Below, piece after piece: positions 27,644 to 37,092 of a DNA stretch of 64,000 nt. The position numbers and the translations under genes are program-made. The notes beneath the pieces were generated by a model that saw nothing but the letters and a program-made list of their open reading frames with translations, did not search any database and was not told the DNA's origin. The DNA comes from Candidatus Latescibacterota bacterium (lineage in GTDB: Bacteria; Latescibacterota; UBA2968; UBA8231): contig JAJDUT010000090.1 in assembly GCA_022826515.1 (NCBI GenBank), forward strand, positions 7,673 to 71,672, given 5' to 3'. Position 1 is the first letter of the stretch, and each line of letters starts with the position of its first letter.

Positions 27644-28714
27644 ATGAGCGAATTCAACGACGAAATTCGCGTGGACGCGGGAGAACTATTGGAGCTAGTG
27701 ACCGCCGTTTTCGAGCGGTGCGGCATGTCAAACGCGGACGCCGCTCTGTTGGCCGATTCGCTCGTGGACGCAGACCTAGGCGGAACCCACTCGCACGGCG
27801 TCTTGCGAGTGCCCGGGTACGTGGAGAAACTGACAACTCAGGGCGTGAACCCGACCGCCAAGCCCGAAATCGTCCGCGAAGGCCCCTCGTTCGTCATCGT
27901 GGACGGACGCAATTCAATGGGCCAGATCGGCACTGCCTTGGCCATGCAGAAGGTGATCGGCAAGGCAGCGCAGACCGGCATCGCAGCGGGAGCCATTCGC
28001 GGCAGCAATCACTGCGGTGCCATGGCCTATTTCGCCCGCATGGCGCTGCCGCACGACATGATCGGAATCGCGACCACAAATGCGATCCCAACGATGGCAC
28101 CTTGGGGAGGTACCGAGCGGATCTTGGGCATTAATCCGCTTGCGATCTCCGTACCGGCAGGAGAGATGTCTCCCATCGCGTACGACGCCGCGTTTAGCGG
28201 GTCTTCCCACGGAAAGATTCGGATCTACCAACAGAAAGGGATGCGCATACCCGAAGGGTGGGTCATAGACCGGGAAGGCCAGCCCACGACCGACCCCAAC
28301 GTGGCGATCGACGGCCTGCTAGCTCCCATCGGAGGGTTCAAAGGGGCTGGACTGGCGATGATCATGGGCATCCTTTCGTCTATGCTTTCCGGTGCCAGCT
28401 ACGGGACCGAACTTGGAAGCATCGAGGAGGGGCCGATCCCCGGCGAAGACGGCCACTTCGTCGCCGCCATCCACATCGCCTCCTTCGAGGATGTCGAACG
28501 CTTCAAGTCAAGAGTAGATGCCGCCATCCAGCAGATCCACGACTGCCGACTCGCTCCCGGTTTCGACCGAGTGTACGCCCCAGGCGAACTAGAAGCGATT
28601 CGCCGCGTTGAATATCGCGAGAGAGGAATCCCGCTCAATCGCGTGACGCTGGCAGATATGCGAAAGACGGCAGAGCAACTCGGTATCGACGGGAACGAAT
28701 ACACATGGCTTTAG
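27644..28714 (+). CDS. Ldh_2-family malate/L-lactate-type dehydrogenase
   Basis: A 356-residue NAD(P)-dependent 2-hydroxyacid oxidoreductase from the ATG at 27644. Family landmarks: the N-terminal helical domain with ADLGGTHSHGVLRVPGY near 43-59, with the catalytic H, GAIRGSNHCGAMAYFA near 119-134, and G-G-F-K-G-A-G-L-A near 231-239. Such enzymes reduce or oxidise 2-keto/2-hydroxy acids such as ureidoglycolate, malate or 2,3-diketogulonate. It overlaps the next gene by 10 bp. Confidence 0.9.
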   Translation: MSEFNDEIRVDAGELLELVTAVFERCGMSNADAALLADSLVDADLGGTHSHGVLRVPGYVEKLTTQGVNPTAKPEIVREGPSFVIVDGRNSMGQIGTALAMQKVIGKAAQTGIAAGAIRGSNHCGAMAYFARMALPHDMIGIATTNAIPTMAPWGGTERILGINPLAISVPAGEMSPIAYDAAFSGSSHGKIRIYQQKGMRIPEGWVIDREGQPTTDPNVAIDGLLAPIGGFKGAGLAMIMGILSSMLSGASYGTELGSIEEGPIPGEDGHFVAAIHIASFEDVERFKSRVDAAIQQIHDCRLAPGFDRVYAPGELEAIRRVEYRERGIPLNRVTLADMRKTAEQLGIDGNEYTWL

Positions 28715-29574
28715 TCCACGAACTCGTCCCAGGCGTCTTCTGCGTTGACAGCCGCTTCGTCGATGGCAAGAAAGGCATTGTGATCGGCAAGCGAGCGGCG
28801 CTGGCCATTGACGGGAGCAACTACCAAGACGAAGGAGCCGCCATGGCCTCCTTCATCCGCCAAAACGGCTTCGAGCCGCACCGACTAGCGCTCACCCACG
28901 GTCACGGCGACCATATCCTCGGCGCAGGGCCGCTGGCGCAAGGAGAAATCTTCGCCCACGCTCTCACACCTGCGGAAATTGAGAAACAGATCCCAGGCTG
29001 GGCGGCGCGCTGGGAGGTGGATGAGGCCGAGGCGCGAGCGCGGGTAATCCAGCCGACCATTACCTACCAAGACGAGCTGCGAATAGATCTGGGCGGCCTA
29101 CACGCCTGGATGTTTCCGACGCCGGGACATAGCCCGGACGGTGTGAGCATTTACATAGAGGAGCACCGCCTGCTGTTCGCCGGCGACTCCGTGGTGACCG
29201 GTATCGTGGCTGCAATCGGCGCGGGTAACAGCGAAGTGCTGGAGCGTTCCCTCTACAAACTCGCGACGCTCGAAATCGATATCTTGGTTCCGGGTCACGG
29301 CGAGGTCCTTTTCGGCGAAGATCGAGTAAAGGACTGGATTCGCTGGGAGGCTAGCTATCTGGTGAGCGTGCGCGAGGCCGTCCGCGAGGCGCTGGACGCT
29401 AGCATTCCCGCAGAGGACGTGGCGGCACGAATCGAATTCGACGAGTTCATCGGCGACCGATTGCCCAAAGACCGCAACGGAATGCCGAAACGGCACCTGA
29501 ATACGGTCGCTAAGATCGTGGAAGAAGAAATGGAACGGAGAGATAACACATCGCACAGGAGTTCGCAGAAATGA
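28705..29574 (+). CDS. Metallo-beta-lactamase fold hydrolase
   Basis: A 289-residue MBL-fold protein, with the metal site HGHGDH at about 65-70, a distal H in PGHSPDG near 143, D in FAGDSVV and H in VPGHGEVLF. No signal peptide, so cytoplasmic. It overlaps the neighbours on both sides (10 and 4 bp), placing it in the 26.8-30.6 kb operon; a lactonase or thioesterase step would fit a sugar-acid route, but the substrate cannot be read. Confidence 0.88.
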   Translation: MALVHELVPGVFCVDSRFVDGKKGIVIGKRAALAIDGSNYQDEGAAMASFIRQNGFEPHRLALTHGHGDHILGAGPLAQGEIFAHALTPAEIEKQIPGWAARWEVDEAEARARVIQPTITYQDELRIDLGGLHAWMFPTPGHSPDGVSIYIEEHRLLFAGDSVVTGIVAAIGAGNSEVLERSLYKLATLEIDILVPGHGEVLFGEDRVKDWIRWEASYLVSVREAVREALDASIPAEDVAARIEFDEFIGDRLPKDRNGMPKRHLNTVAKIVEEEMERRDNTSHRSSQK

Positions 29575-30611
29575 GCGATATGATCCGCATGGCCGTCGTG
29601 GGCGTTGGGTGGGCGGGGAGCCATCACGTAGAGGGCGCACGCGAGCTGGGCCGCAAGGTTGCGGTGACCTGTCTGGTGGATCGGGATCCAGACCATTTGC
29701 AGGCCAAAGCAGAGGAGTTCGGAATCGACAAGACGTACACCGATCTCGACGATGCACTAGCAGATCCCGAGATTGATGCAGTTTCCCTCTGCACACCTCA
29801 TCCCAATCACGGCCCAGAGGCAGTCGCCGCCGCCAACGCCGGCAAGCATGTGCTGGTGGAAAAGCCGATGGCGCTGACGGTGGAGGAGGCAACCCGGATG
29901 ATCGACGCGACCGACCGCGCTGGCGTGCGCCTCTACGTTGCGGAGAGCATGTCCTACCACCCCATGGCGCACTTCCTGCGCGAGGTGGTGGCAACGGGAC
30001 GCTACATCGGCGAAGTGGTGTCGGCATCAGTGTCGTCGGGGTTTCGGGCGCGTCCCACTTACGCCTATCCGGGGCGGCGCGAGTGGCTTTCCAATCCGCA
30101 ACTCGGCGGAACCGGCACCTGGATGCTGCACGGCATTCACACCATGGCGATGCTCCGCTACGTTTTTGGCGAGGTCGCTTCGGTGTACATGCAAGAGCAC
30201 CACGCCCGCAGCTTCCAGCGACGCGATGTCGAGGGCACTATGACCGGGCTTTTGACGATGGACGCGGGATTCCAGACAACCGTGCTGCAAAGCTGCGAGG
30301 TGAAGTTTCCCAATCCGCCGGGCGGCTATGCGATCTTTGGGGACAAAGGGCTACTCCAAGCGACGCAGGAGTCGTGTATAGCATGGAGCGAGGACAATGG
30401 CGATCAGCGAGAGGAGCTTACCTATCCGAGTAGCAATCTCTCGGCCTTTGCACAGGAGATCGAGGATTTCGCGGACTATGTGGTAGAAGGGATCGAAGGG
30501 CCGACGTCGGGGCGCAGCGAACGGAGGAGCTTGGCCATCGTGCAAGCGGGATACGAGTCGGCCAAAAGCGGCGAGGTCGTCAACCTGCGGGAGCGATTCG
30601 GGGAGTTGTGA
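29571..30611 (+). CDS. Gfo/Idh/MocA oxidoreductase
   Basis: A 346-residue NAD(P)-dependent sugar or inositol dehydrogenase-type protein. The Rossmann motif is GVGWAGSHH at about 11-19, and EKPMAL near 100 contains the catalytic K of the family. The C-terminal domain has GGTGTWMLHGIH with the usual D replaced by H-G-I-H. It ends the operon that begins at 26809, overlapping the MBL gene by four bases. Confidence 0.9.
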   Translation: MSDMIRMAVVGVGWAGSHHVEGARELGRKVAVTCLVDRDPDHLQAKAEEFGIDKTYTDLDDALADPEIDAVSLCTPHPNHGPEAVAAANAGKHVLVEKPMALTVEEATRMIDATDRAGVRLYVAESMSYHPMAHFLREVVATGRYIGEVVSASVSSGFRARPTYAYPGRREWLSNPQLGGTGTWMLHGIHTMAMLRYVFGEVASVYMQEHHARSFQRRDVEGTMTGLLTMDAGFQTTVLQSCEVKFPNPPGGYAIFGDKGLLQATQESCIAWSEDNGDQREELTYPSSNLSAFAQEIEDFADYVVEGIEGPTSGRSERRSLAIVQAGYESAKSGEVVNLRERFGEL

Positions 30612-30747
30612 TGCGGAGACGCGACAAACGTCCAGACAGCCGCGAATCGCTCAGGCAAGAGCTAGCGGGCGGATCGCTCCTTTGCCCTTGCCTAATGGCC
30701 TTTTTCAATGTATCTATAATCCAACAAGACCTTTCGCGGAGGGTAAA

Positions 30748-32121
30748 ATGGCCAATAAGGTGACGATTTTTGGTGCGGGTAGCGTGGTATTTTCGCTCGG
30801 CTTGGTCAAGGATTTGTGTCTGACCAAAGAGTTGAACGGCAGCCACGTTTGTTTCATGGACATCAACGAAGAAGTGCTCGACGTCATTTATGCACTCGGG
30901 CGACGCTACGCCGAAGATTTGGGTGCGACTATGACGTTTGAGAAGACTGCGGATCAGGAAGCCGCATTAAAAGACGCCGATTTTGTAATCAACACAGCAA
31001 CAGTAACGCACAACGAATACTTCATGCAGCGTCGGCGCAACATGACGGCCAAACTCGGCTACTTTTACGACAAAACTGGGATGCCCGAATATCACAATTT
31101 GCAACTAATGTTAAATGTTGCAAAAGACATGGAGAAGCTGTGTCCCAATGCGTGGATTTTGTTGGCCGGCAATCCAGTCTTTGACGGAACTACATTGATG
31201 ACGCGGGAAACGGGAATTAAAGTGTGTGGCTTGTGTCACGGGCACTACGGCTACGCGGGCGTGGCCCGCATATTGGGCCTAGATCCCGATCAGGTGACGT
31301 GGCAAGCACCGGGGCTGAACCACAACATCTGGCTGACGGATTTTATCTATGAAAACGAAGACATGTACCCGAAGTTGGATAAATGGATTGCCGAGGAGAG
31401 CGAGGCGTACTGGGAGCGGGTGACCCGAGAGGGCAAGGCGATCCCCACGCAGATGTCGCGCGCGGCGATTCACCAATACAAGCTGTATGGCCTGATGCCC
31501 ATCGGCGACACGCCTCGGCGGGGCGGCTGGTGGTATCACACGGATTTGGCGACGCGGCAATACTGGTACGATCCCAATGGCGGCAAAGACACGCCAGCCG
31601 GACGCGATGCAGTGCTGGCCGGCAAGGCCAAAAAATACGAGCAGATGAAGGCAGCGGCCTACGACGAGAAAATCCGGCCGATTGATCTGTTCGGCGCTCA
31701 GATGACACACGAGCAGCACATTCCCATTATGAATGGACTGGTCAACAACGTCGAAGGTCAGTTTCAGGTAAATGTGCCCAATTGCGGTGCGCTGCCGGGC
31801 ATTCCCGACGACGTGGCGGTGGAAGTCCCGGCGATTGTCAATAAGAAGGGCATTCAGCCTTTGCGCGTGCCGCCATTGCCCAAGAAAATTATGCTCGAGT
31901 GCATCTATCCCGACTGGCTCAACATGGAGCGCACCCTCGAAGCAGTCTTGTCGGGCGATAAATCAATGATGCTGTTTGGTGTGCTCGGCAGCAAAGAGAC
32001 CAAATCGTACGAGCACGGCTTGGAGACGCTGGACGCGCTGTTTAACATTGAACCCAACGAACCGATGAAGTATGTGGAAGATATCAACGCACATTTTTCT
32101 TGGCCAAAGAATTGGTCGTAA
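30748..32121 (+). CDS. Family 4 glycoside hydrolase
   Basis: A 457-residue NAD+- and metal-dependent glycosidase-like protein. GAGSVVFSLG at 8-17 binds NAD; the N in GNPVFDGT and the C-H-G-H cluster (GLCHGHYG) are the usual Mn ligands, with Y/H in NHNIWLTDF near the sugar. GH4 enzymes oxidise C3 before elimination and act on alpha- or beta-glycosides. The ATG at 30748 has GGAGGG upstream; TATAAT at 30715-30720 is a good -10 box, but the -35 is not well spaced. Confidence 0.88.
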   Translation: MANKVTIFGAGSVVFSLGLVKDLCLTKELNGSHVCFMDINEEVLDVIYALGRRYAEDLGATMTFEKTADQEAALKDADFVINTATVTHNEYFMQRRRNMTAKLGYFYDKTGMPEYHNLQLMLNVAKDMEKLCPNAWILLAGNPVFDGTTLMTRETGIKVCGLCHGHYGYAGVARILGLDPDQVTWQAPGLNHNIWLTDFIYENEDMYPKLDKWIAEESEAYWERVTREGKAIPTQMSRAAIHQYKLYGLMPIGDTPRRGGWWYHTDLATRQYWYDPNGGKDTPAGRDAVLAGKAKKYEQMKAAAYDEKIRPIDLFGAQMTHEQHIPIMNGLVNNVEGQFQVNVPNCGALPGIPDDVAVEVPAIVNKKGIQPLRVPPLPKKIMLECIYPDWLNMERTLEAVLSGDKSMMLFGVLGSKETKSYEHGLETLDALFNIEPNEPMKYVEDINAHFSWPKNWS

Positions 32122-32146
32122 AAAAATCTACAAAGGCTGAATAGCG

Positions 32147-33157
32147 ATGGGAGATACAGGTAGCATAGTGGCAGTGACCGGTGCTGCGGACTTTCTAGGC
32201 AGCCATATATGCCGCGCCTTATTGCACTGCGGATATGCGGTGCGCGCTGTTACGCACGAGGGTAGCAATCGCAAACTTCCCGATGATCTGAGCGAACAGG
32301 TCGAATTGCAGCCGGCCGATGTCCGCAACCCCGAGTCGTTGAACCAAGCATTCCAACATGCTCACGCCGTCGTCCACAGCGCTGATATTATGACCGTTGA
32401 CGCTGATCCCAAAGGGTTAGCTGACGAAGTCAACTTGATAGGTACGCGCAATGTGATTCAAGCATGTATTGGCACCGGCGTCCGCCGACTGGTACACATC
32501 AGTTCCATACATGCATTTAGCCCGCTGCGCGGAACGACGCTGAGTGTCAGTTCAAAACTGGGTCAGAACTCCAAGATCCCCTACACGGCCACCAAAGCCG
32601 AAGCACACGTAAGCGTGCTCGACGCGGCGAGAGGTGGCTTGCTCAATGCATCTATCGTCTGTCCTTCGGGCCTCATAGGTCCCGGCGACAGCGAGCCGGC
32701 CCTCGTCGGCAGCATGTTGCTCGCCATGGCGCGTAAGCAACTCCCGTGTCTCATCAACGGAGGATTTTGGTGGAGCGACGTGCGGGACGTGGCCAATGCC
32801 ATAGCGAACGCGGTAGGGGCTAGGGGATACGGAGGTGAGGTTTATTTCACTGCGGGACAATACGCAAAGACCAGCCAACTGGCACGTCTGTGTTCCCAAG
32901 TTTTGGGACTTAATGTGAAGCGTCCTGTCATGCCTTATTCTTTTGCTCGGGCAACCTTGCCCCTGATTAGATCACGTGCTGCGAAGCGCAACCTATCGTC
33001 TCTTTACTCCCGCAATTTGATCAAACTCTTGCACGACTGCCCGACATCCGTTGATGAATCCTTAGCGAGGAGTCAATTGGGCTACGCGCCTCGGCCACCT
33101 GAAGAATCGATCCGCGACGCCCTCAATTGGTTTACCGAGCAGGGAATGCGCGTATAA
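32147..33157 (+). CDS. NAD-dependent epimerase/dehydratase
   Basis: A 336-residue extended SDR resembling dihydroflavonol-4-reductase-type proteins. The nucleotide motif is degenerate (GAADFLGSH, for GxxGxxG) near 12-20; catalytic S-S (HISSIHAFS) and Y-x3-K (YTATKAEAH) are present near 118 and 145. It stands alone after GH4, with 25 bp between them, so they may share a transcript. Substrate unknown. Confidence 0.8.
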   Translation: MGDTGSIVAVTGAADFLGSHICRALLHCGYAVRAVTHEGSNRKLPDDLSEQVELQPADVRNPESLNQAFQHAHAVVHSADIMTVDADPKGLADEVNLIGTRNVIQACIGTGVRRLVHISSIHAFSPLRGTTLSVSSKLGQNSKIPYTATKAEAHVSVLDAARGGLLNASIVCPSGLIGPGDSEPALVGSMLLAMARKQLPCLINGGFWWSDVRDVANAIANAVGARGYGGEVYFTAGQYAKTSQLARLCSQVLGLNVKRPVMPYSFARATLPLIRSRAAKRNLSSLYSRNLIKLLHDCPTSVDESLARSQLGYAPRPPEESIRDALNWFTEQGMRV

Positions 33158-33185
33158 TCGAAGGGCGGGCCTCTAAAACGGCGGC

Positions 33186-34598
33186 TCAATCCGGCAGCGG
33201 CTCTTCCTCCGCATAAGGCTGGTCGCCCACTTTTTCCTGTAGGCGGCGCAATTCCCCGCGCAATTGGCGCACTATATCGGCACAGGCCGGGTCGTGGTAC
33301 ACGTTGACCAGCTCGCACGGGTCTTTTTCCAGATCGAACAATTCCCACTCCGGCTCTTTGCTCTCGTCTATGGCACCAGGCTGGCCTAGGGCGTCGGCAT
33401 AGTAGTAGATGAGCTTGTAGCGCAGGGTGCGGACTCCGTAGTGGGCGTACACGTGGTGGTGCGTCAAGTGCATCCAGTAGCGGTAGTACATCGCCGTCTG
33501 CCAGTCATCCGGGGTCCGTCCCTCCAGCACGGGGCGCATGGAGCGTCCCTGAAACGAGTCGGGAATGGCCACGCCAGCGTAGTCGAGGAACGTGGGAGCA
33601 AAGTCAACGTTGAGAATCATGTCGGCGCTGACGCTGCCAGCGGCAATGGCGCGGGGATAGCGGATGAGTAAGGGCATGCGCAGCGATTCCTCGTACATGA
33701 AGCGCTTGTCGTACCAGCCGTGGTCGCCGAGGAAAAAGCCCTGATCCGAGGTATAGACGACAATGGTGTCGTCGGCAATGCCCTCGGCATCGAGATAGTC
33801 GAGCACGCGACCGACGTTGTCATCAACCGAGGCCACGCAGCGCAGATAGTCCTTTATATAGCGCTGGTACTTCCACTTTTTCTCCTCTTCCGGCGTCAGC
33901 CCTGCGGGTACGGGCTGCTTGAGATCGGTGGCGTTGAGGTCGCGGTCAACTCGCATTTTGGCGGCTCCGGCGGCTGCCGCTCGATTCTGGTAGTCGTCGT
34001 CAAAAGTCTCCGGCTCGGGAATATCCTCGTCTTCGTACAGATGGGCGTGTTTTTCGTCCGGCTCCCACGGGCGGTGCGGGGCCTTGTGGTGGTACATCAG
34101 GCAAAAGGGCCGCTCCTTGTCGCGTGCCCGGAGCCAGTCGAGCGACAGGTCGGTGATAATATCGGTGGTGTAGCCCTGGTATTGAACCTTGTCGCTATTG
34201 CACACCATTTCCGGGTCGAAGTAGGGGCCTTGGCCCTGGAGGATGTTGTAGTAATCAAAGCCGGTGGGCCAGTGGGCCGGCCCCTGGCCTAGATGCCACT
34301 TGCCGACGATGGCGGTCTGGTAGCCAGCGCCCTGCAGGAGCTTGGCGAAGTTGAGTTGGCGATTGTCGTGGCGCGAGTCCAAGGTGGTCATGCCGTTGAC
34401 GTGATTGTACGTGCCGGTGAGGATGGTGGCGCGGGAAGGGCCGCAAATCGAATTGGTGCAAAAGCAGTTGTCAAAGCGCATGCCGCCCTGGGCAATGCGG
34501 TCGAGGTTGGGCGTGGTGTTGATGCGGCTGCCGTAGCAACTCATGGCGTGGGCCGCGTGATCGTCGGTCATAATGAAGAGGATATTGGGACGAGACAT
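33186..34598 (-). CDS. Sulfatase
   Basis: A 470-residue type I sulfatase. C52 in ICGPSRATILTG is the formylglycine site (C-x-P-S-R), DD at 12-13 supplies metal ligands in FIMTDDHAAH, and VGKWHLG near 99 and TSDQGFFLGDHG near 296 complete the active site. No signal peptide is evident, so it would act in the cytoplasm or need another export route. The matured enzyme needs an anaerobic or aerobic sulfatase-maturing enzyme, not seen here. The gene faces the epimerase at 33157 tail to tail. Confidence 0.93.
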   Translation of the reverse strand: MSRPNILFIMTDDHAAHAMSCYGSRINTTPNLDRIAQGGMRFDNCFCTNSICGPSRATILTGTYNHVNGMTTLDSRHDNRQLNFAKLLQGAGYQTAIVGKWHLGQGPAHWPTGFDYYNILQGQGPYFDPEMVCNSDKVQYQGYTTDIITDLSLDWLRARDKERPFCLMYHHKAPHRPWEPDEKHAHLYEDEDIPEPETFDDDYQNRAAAAGAAKMRVDRDLNATDLKQPVPAGLTPEEEKKWKYQRYIKDYLRCVASVDDNVGRVLDYLDAEGIADDTIVVYTSDQGFFLGDHGWYDKRFMYEESLRMPLLIRYPRAIAAGSVSADMILNVDFAPTFLDYAGVAIPDSFQGRSMRPVLEGRTPDDWQTAMYYRYWMHLTHHHVYAHYGVRTLRYKLIYYYADALGQPGAIDESKEPEWELFDLEKDPCELVNVYHDPACADIVRQLRGELRRLQEKVGDQPYAEEEPLPD

Positions 34599-34619
34599 GG
34601 AACTCCTTGCGAAAGAGGG

Positions 34620-36950
34620 TTAATAAATGACAGCGACGGGGCGCACAGCCACGTCCTCACCCGCGGCGGCACCGAGATCGATGTGGCAGAGGTACAGACC
34701 CGGCGGCACCAGCGCCCCTTGGGCATCGCGCCCAGACCACGTATAGGACTCACCTATAGCGGCCAACTCGGCCACCACACGGCCCGCTAAGTCGAATACC
34801 CGCACACGTGGCGTCGCCGTCTCCACCTTGAAGACCACGAAGCGAATATGCACTTGGTCGTTGACCCCGTCGCCATTGGGCGTAAGGGTGGCCGGAGCCA
34901 ATTCTAGATCGCCGATGAGTCGGTCGCTGCCGGTCAGATCCGGCAGGAGCACCACGTTGGCACGCCGCGCCGCGGCCTCCACGGACTGCCACAGACCCGG
35001 TCGGTCTCCATGACCAAGCTCCGCACTGAAAACCGTGGCATTGCGCCACAGACGCGCAGTGAAATGCACTTCTAGCGAATCGCCGCCAACGCGCTGGCCC
35101 AAGGCCACGAATAAAGAGTCGCCCCGCTGCGCGACCTCCTCTAGAGCGATAGTTTCGCCAGCGAGAACCACTTCCACCGCTCCAGTCTCCAGCCAGCCGC
35201 CGGGAGCGACGAGCCGCAGCCGGTCGAAGCCGCTGTCGTCTTCGGCAGCCGTCGGCCACAGCGTATAAGTAAAGCGCGTGTCCTCGTTGGGCTGAGCCTC
35301 GCGCGGCCAGACCTGTCCCTTGGCCTCGGTCACCAAGGCGTCCTCAAATTCGATCGCTAGCGAGCGCAACACGGGCGCGACTCGCGGATCCTCGGTCGAG
35401 AGCAGGGCCTCTAGCTGGATGAAGCGGCGCGGGCTATCCGACTGAAAGGCTTCTCCCGAAAGCTGATAGACATTGCTCCACGCGCCCCAATCATCGCCTA
35501 CTACCAGCGCGGTATCCACCTGCCCGCGCAACACCTTAGGCGAGCTGAGCCACTTCTCTTCGGTTACTACTTCGCCGATCTTGTTGTGATACGTGTACTC
35601 CTCGCTGAGCTGCACGCCCGAGCGGGAGCGCAGTTGCATCCGCGTTCCCACTGGCAAATCCGCATCCCACGACAAGTGCTTAATGGCCTTGGCACGGCCA
35701 TCGCCAACGATCTCGCCCAAGTCGATAAAGCCCGAGCGCATCACCGCTTGCGCTGGGTAGCCGGGCGAAAACACCATCAGTTCGGCCGCGCGCGCGTGCC
35801 ACTCCAATGAAGTCAAGAAGCCGTGCCAGAACAGGTAGCGCACTTTGCGCGGCTTGAACAGGTAGCGATAGTGCCGCTCTGGACCGGAGAAGGGATTTTG
35901 CTCGTTGCCGTGGCCCACCAAGCGATCGTAATCTACCTCGCCCGAGGTCGTGCGCCGACCGTCCGAGACCAAGAAGGCGAATCCCGTGCCCCCGTTGCGC
36001 ACCGAAGAGCCGGACGCCCCCTCGCCTTGGTTATTGAAGTAGAGGAATATCTCGTCAATCCAGAATTGTGCCCCTAAGTCCAGTTCCCACCACAGCCCTT
36101 CGTTGCGCCAGCCCGAGGTAGCTCGATAGGTAGTGAACTTGTTGGCGTAGGTATTCATGTCGCCGTCAACCAAGCCCTCTACGTCGCGGACGACTAGGCC
36201 GGTCTTGAAGGTCCCTCCGCGCTCTAGGACGCCGAGGATGATGTTATCGCCGACGGCGCTCACCTCGACCTCGGCGAGAGCTGCGTCCGCACTCTGCTCA
36301 TCGACGCCAATGCGAATGTATTGGATGACCCGAAAGCGCGCCGCGTCCTCAAACACCACGTCCAATCCGGGGTCTAGAACCCGCGTGACGTCGTTGCGCC
36401 CACTCAGCCCGATGCGAATTTCGGTCTCTTCGTTGGGCAAGGTCGTCTGATACACCGACTCAAAGCGGAAGATATCCTTGCGGGGATCAATCGTCCCTCC
36501 GGTGGCCACATAGACCGTAAACTGCCGCAGGGGACGCGCGCCCTCTTGGTCGGGAAAGCGCAAGCGCAACTCTTGGGCCAATACCGCCCGGCCGAGATCA
36601 ATTTCGACTTCCCACTTGGCCAGCGGATCGACCGGATCGGGTTGCCAGAAGGTGTTGTAATCGCCGTCGATGATATTGGAAGCGTCCCTTGAGTTGGACC
36701 CAGCCCGGAATACGCCGCCCTGCACGGCTTTCCGCTCCATTGTATCGTGGAAAAATTGATCCGCATTGCGCACGGGGTCGATGTCCTTGCGGAACTTGAC
36801 CAACTCTAGATGCCCAGACGGGCCGAGCTGTACCAGCCCTTGCGGCAGTTGCCAAGTCTGCCACTTTTCGGCGCTGTCAAAGGTAAACACCTCGGCTGCG
36901 AGGGGACGGGCTAACAGACTGAGAGTCGCAAATAAAAAAAAGAGCGCCAT
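34620..36950 (-). CDS. Exported protein with F5/8-like domain and FlgD-like C-terminus
   Basis: A 776-residue protein beginning with a signal peptide (MALFFLFATLSLLARPLAAE). About residues 70-250 hold a discoidin-like/F5-8-type module with GDYNTFWQPDP. The C-terminus carries TPNGDGVNDQVHIRF, then FDLAGRVV and W-x-G-R-D-A-Q-G-A-L-V-P-P-G-L-Y, the FlgD-like Ig module used for outer-membrane anchoring or secretion in several FCB-type lineages. It ends just after the sulfatase gene on the same strand. Role: probably an exported or surface glycan-binding protein. A homologue follows at 37093. Confidence 0.85.
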   Translation of the reverse strand: MALFFLFATLSLLARPLAAEVFTFDSAEKWQTWQLPQGLVQLGPSGHLELVKFRKDIDPVRNADQFFHDTMERKAVQGGVFRAGSNSRDASNIIDGDYNTFWQPDPVDPLAKWEVEIDLGRAVLAQELRLRFPDQEGARPLRQFTVYVATGGTIDPRKDIFRFESVYQTTLPNEETEIRIGLSGRNDVTRVLDPGLDVVFEDAARFRVIQYIRIGVDEQSADAALAEVEVSAVGDNIILGVLERGGTFKTGLVVRDVEGLVDGDMNTYANKFTTYRATSGWRNEGLWWELDLGAQFWIDEIFLYFNNQGEGASGSSVRNGGTGFAFLVSDGRRTTSGEVDYDRLVGHGNEQNPFSGPERHYRYLFKPRKVRYLFWHGFLTSLEWHARAAELMVFSPGYPAQAVMRSGFIDLGEIVGDGRAKAIKHLSWDADLPVGTRMQLRSRSGVQLSEEYTYHNKIGEVVTEEKWLSSPKVLRGQVDTALVVGDDWGAWSNVYQLSGEAFQSDSPRRFIQLEALLSTEDPRVAPVLRSLAIEFEDALVTEAKGQVWPREAQPNEDTRFTYTLWPTAAEDDSGFDRLRLVAPGGWLETGAVEVVLAGETIALEEVAQRGDSLFVALGQRVGGDSLEVHFTARLWRNATVFSAELGHGDRPGLWQSVEAAARRANVVLLPDLTGSDRLIGDLELAPATLTPNGDGVNDQVHIRFVVFKVETATPRVRVFDLAGRVVAELAAIGESYTWSGRDAQGALVPPGLYLCHIDLGAAAGEDVAVRPVAVIY

Positions 36951-36978
36951 GCGTCGCTTTCTTAAATAGTTACACCTT

Positions 36979-37003
36979 GTAGGGGCAACCCTTAGGGTTG
37001 CCC
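36979..37003 (+). repeat. REP-like element, copy 1
   Basis: GTAGGGGCAACCCTTAGGGTTGCCC, an imperfect palindrome of 25 bp. Related copies lie at 37035-37059 (inverted) and 61334-61358. It is in the spacer between the two exported-protein genes. Confidence 0.8.
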
Positions 37004-37034
37004 TTTTAGGATCCCTAAATGCGCCGGGTAGTCT

Positions 37035-37059
37035 GGGCACCCACAAGGGACGCCCCTAC
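37035..37059 (-). repeat. REP-like element, copy 2
   Basis: Read on the minus strand it is GTAGGGGCGTCCCTTGTGGGTGCCC, matching copy 1 in its left half. Copies 1 and 2 face each other across 31 bp, as in BIME-type pairs. Confidence 0.75.
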
Positions 37060-37092
37060 ATCTATCGGTTCGACATAGATGCGTAAAGTCAG

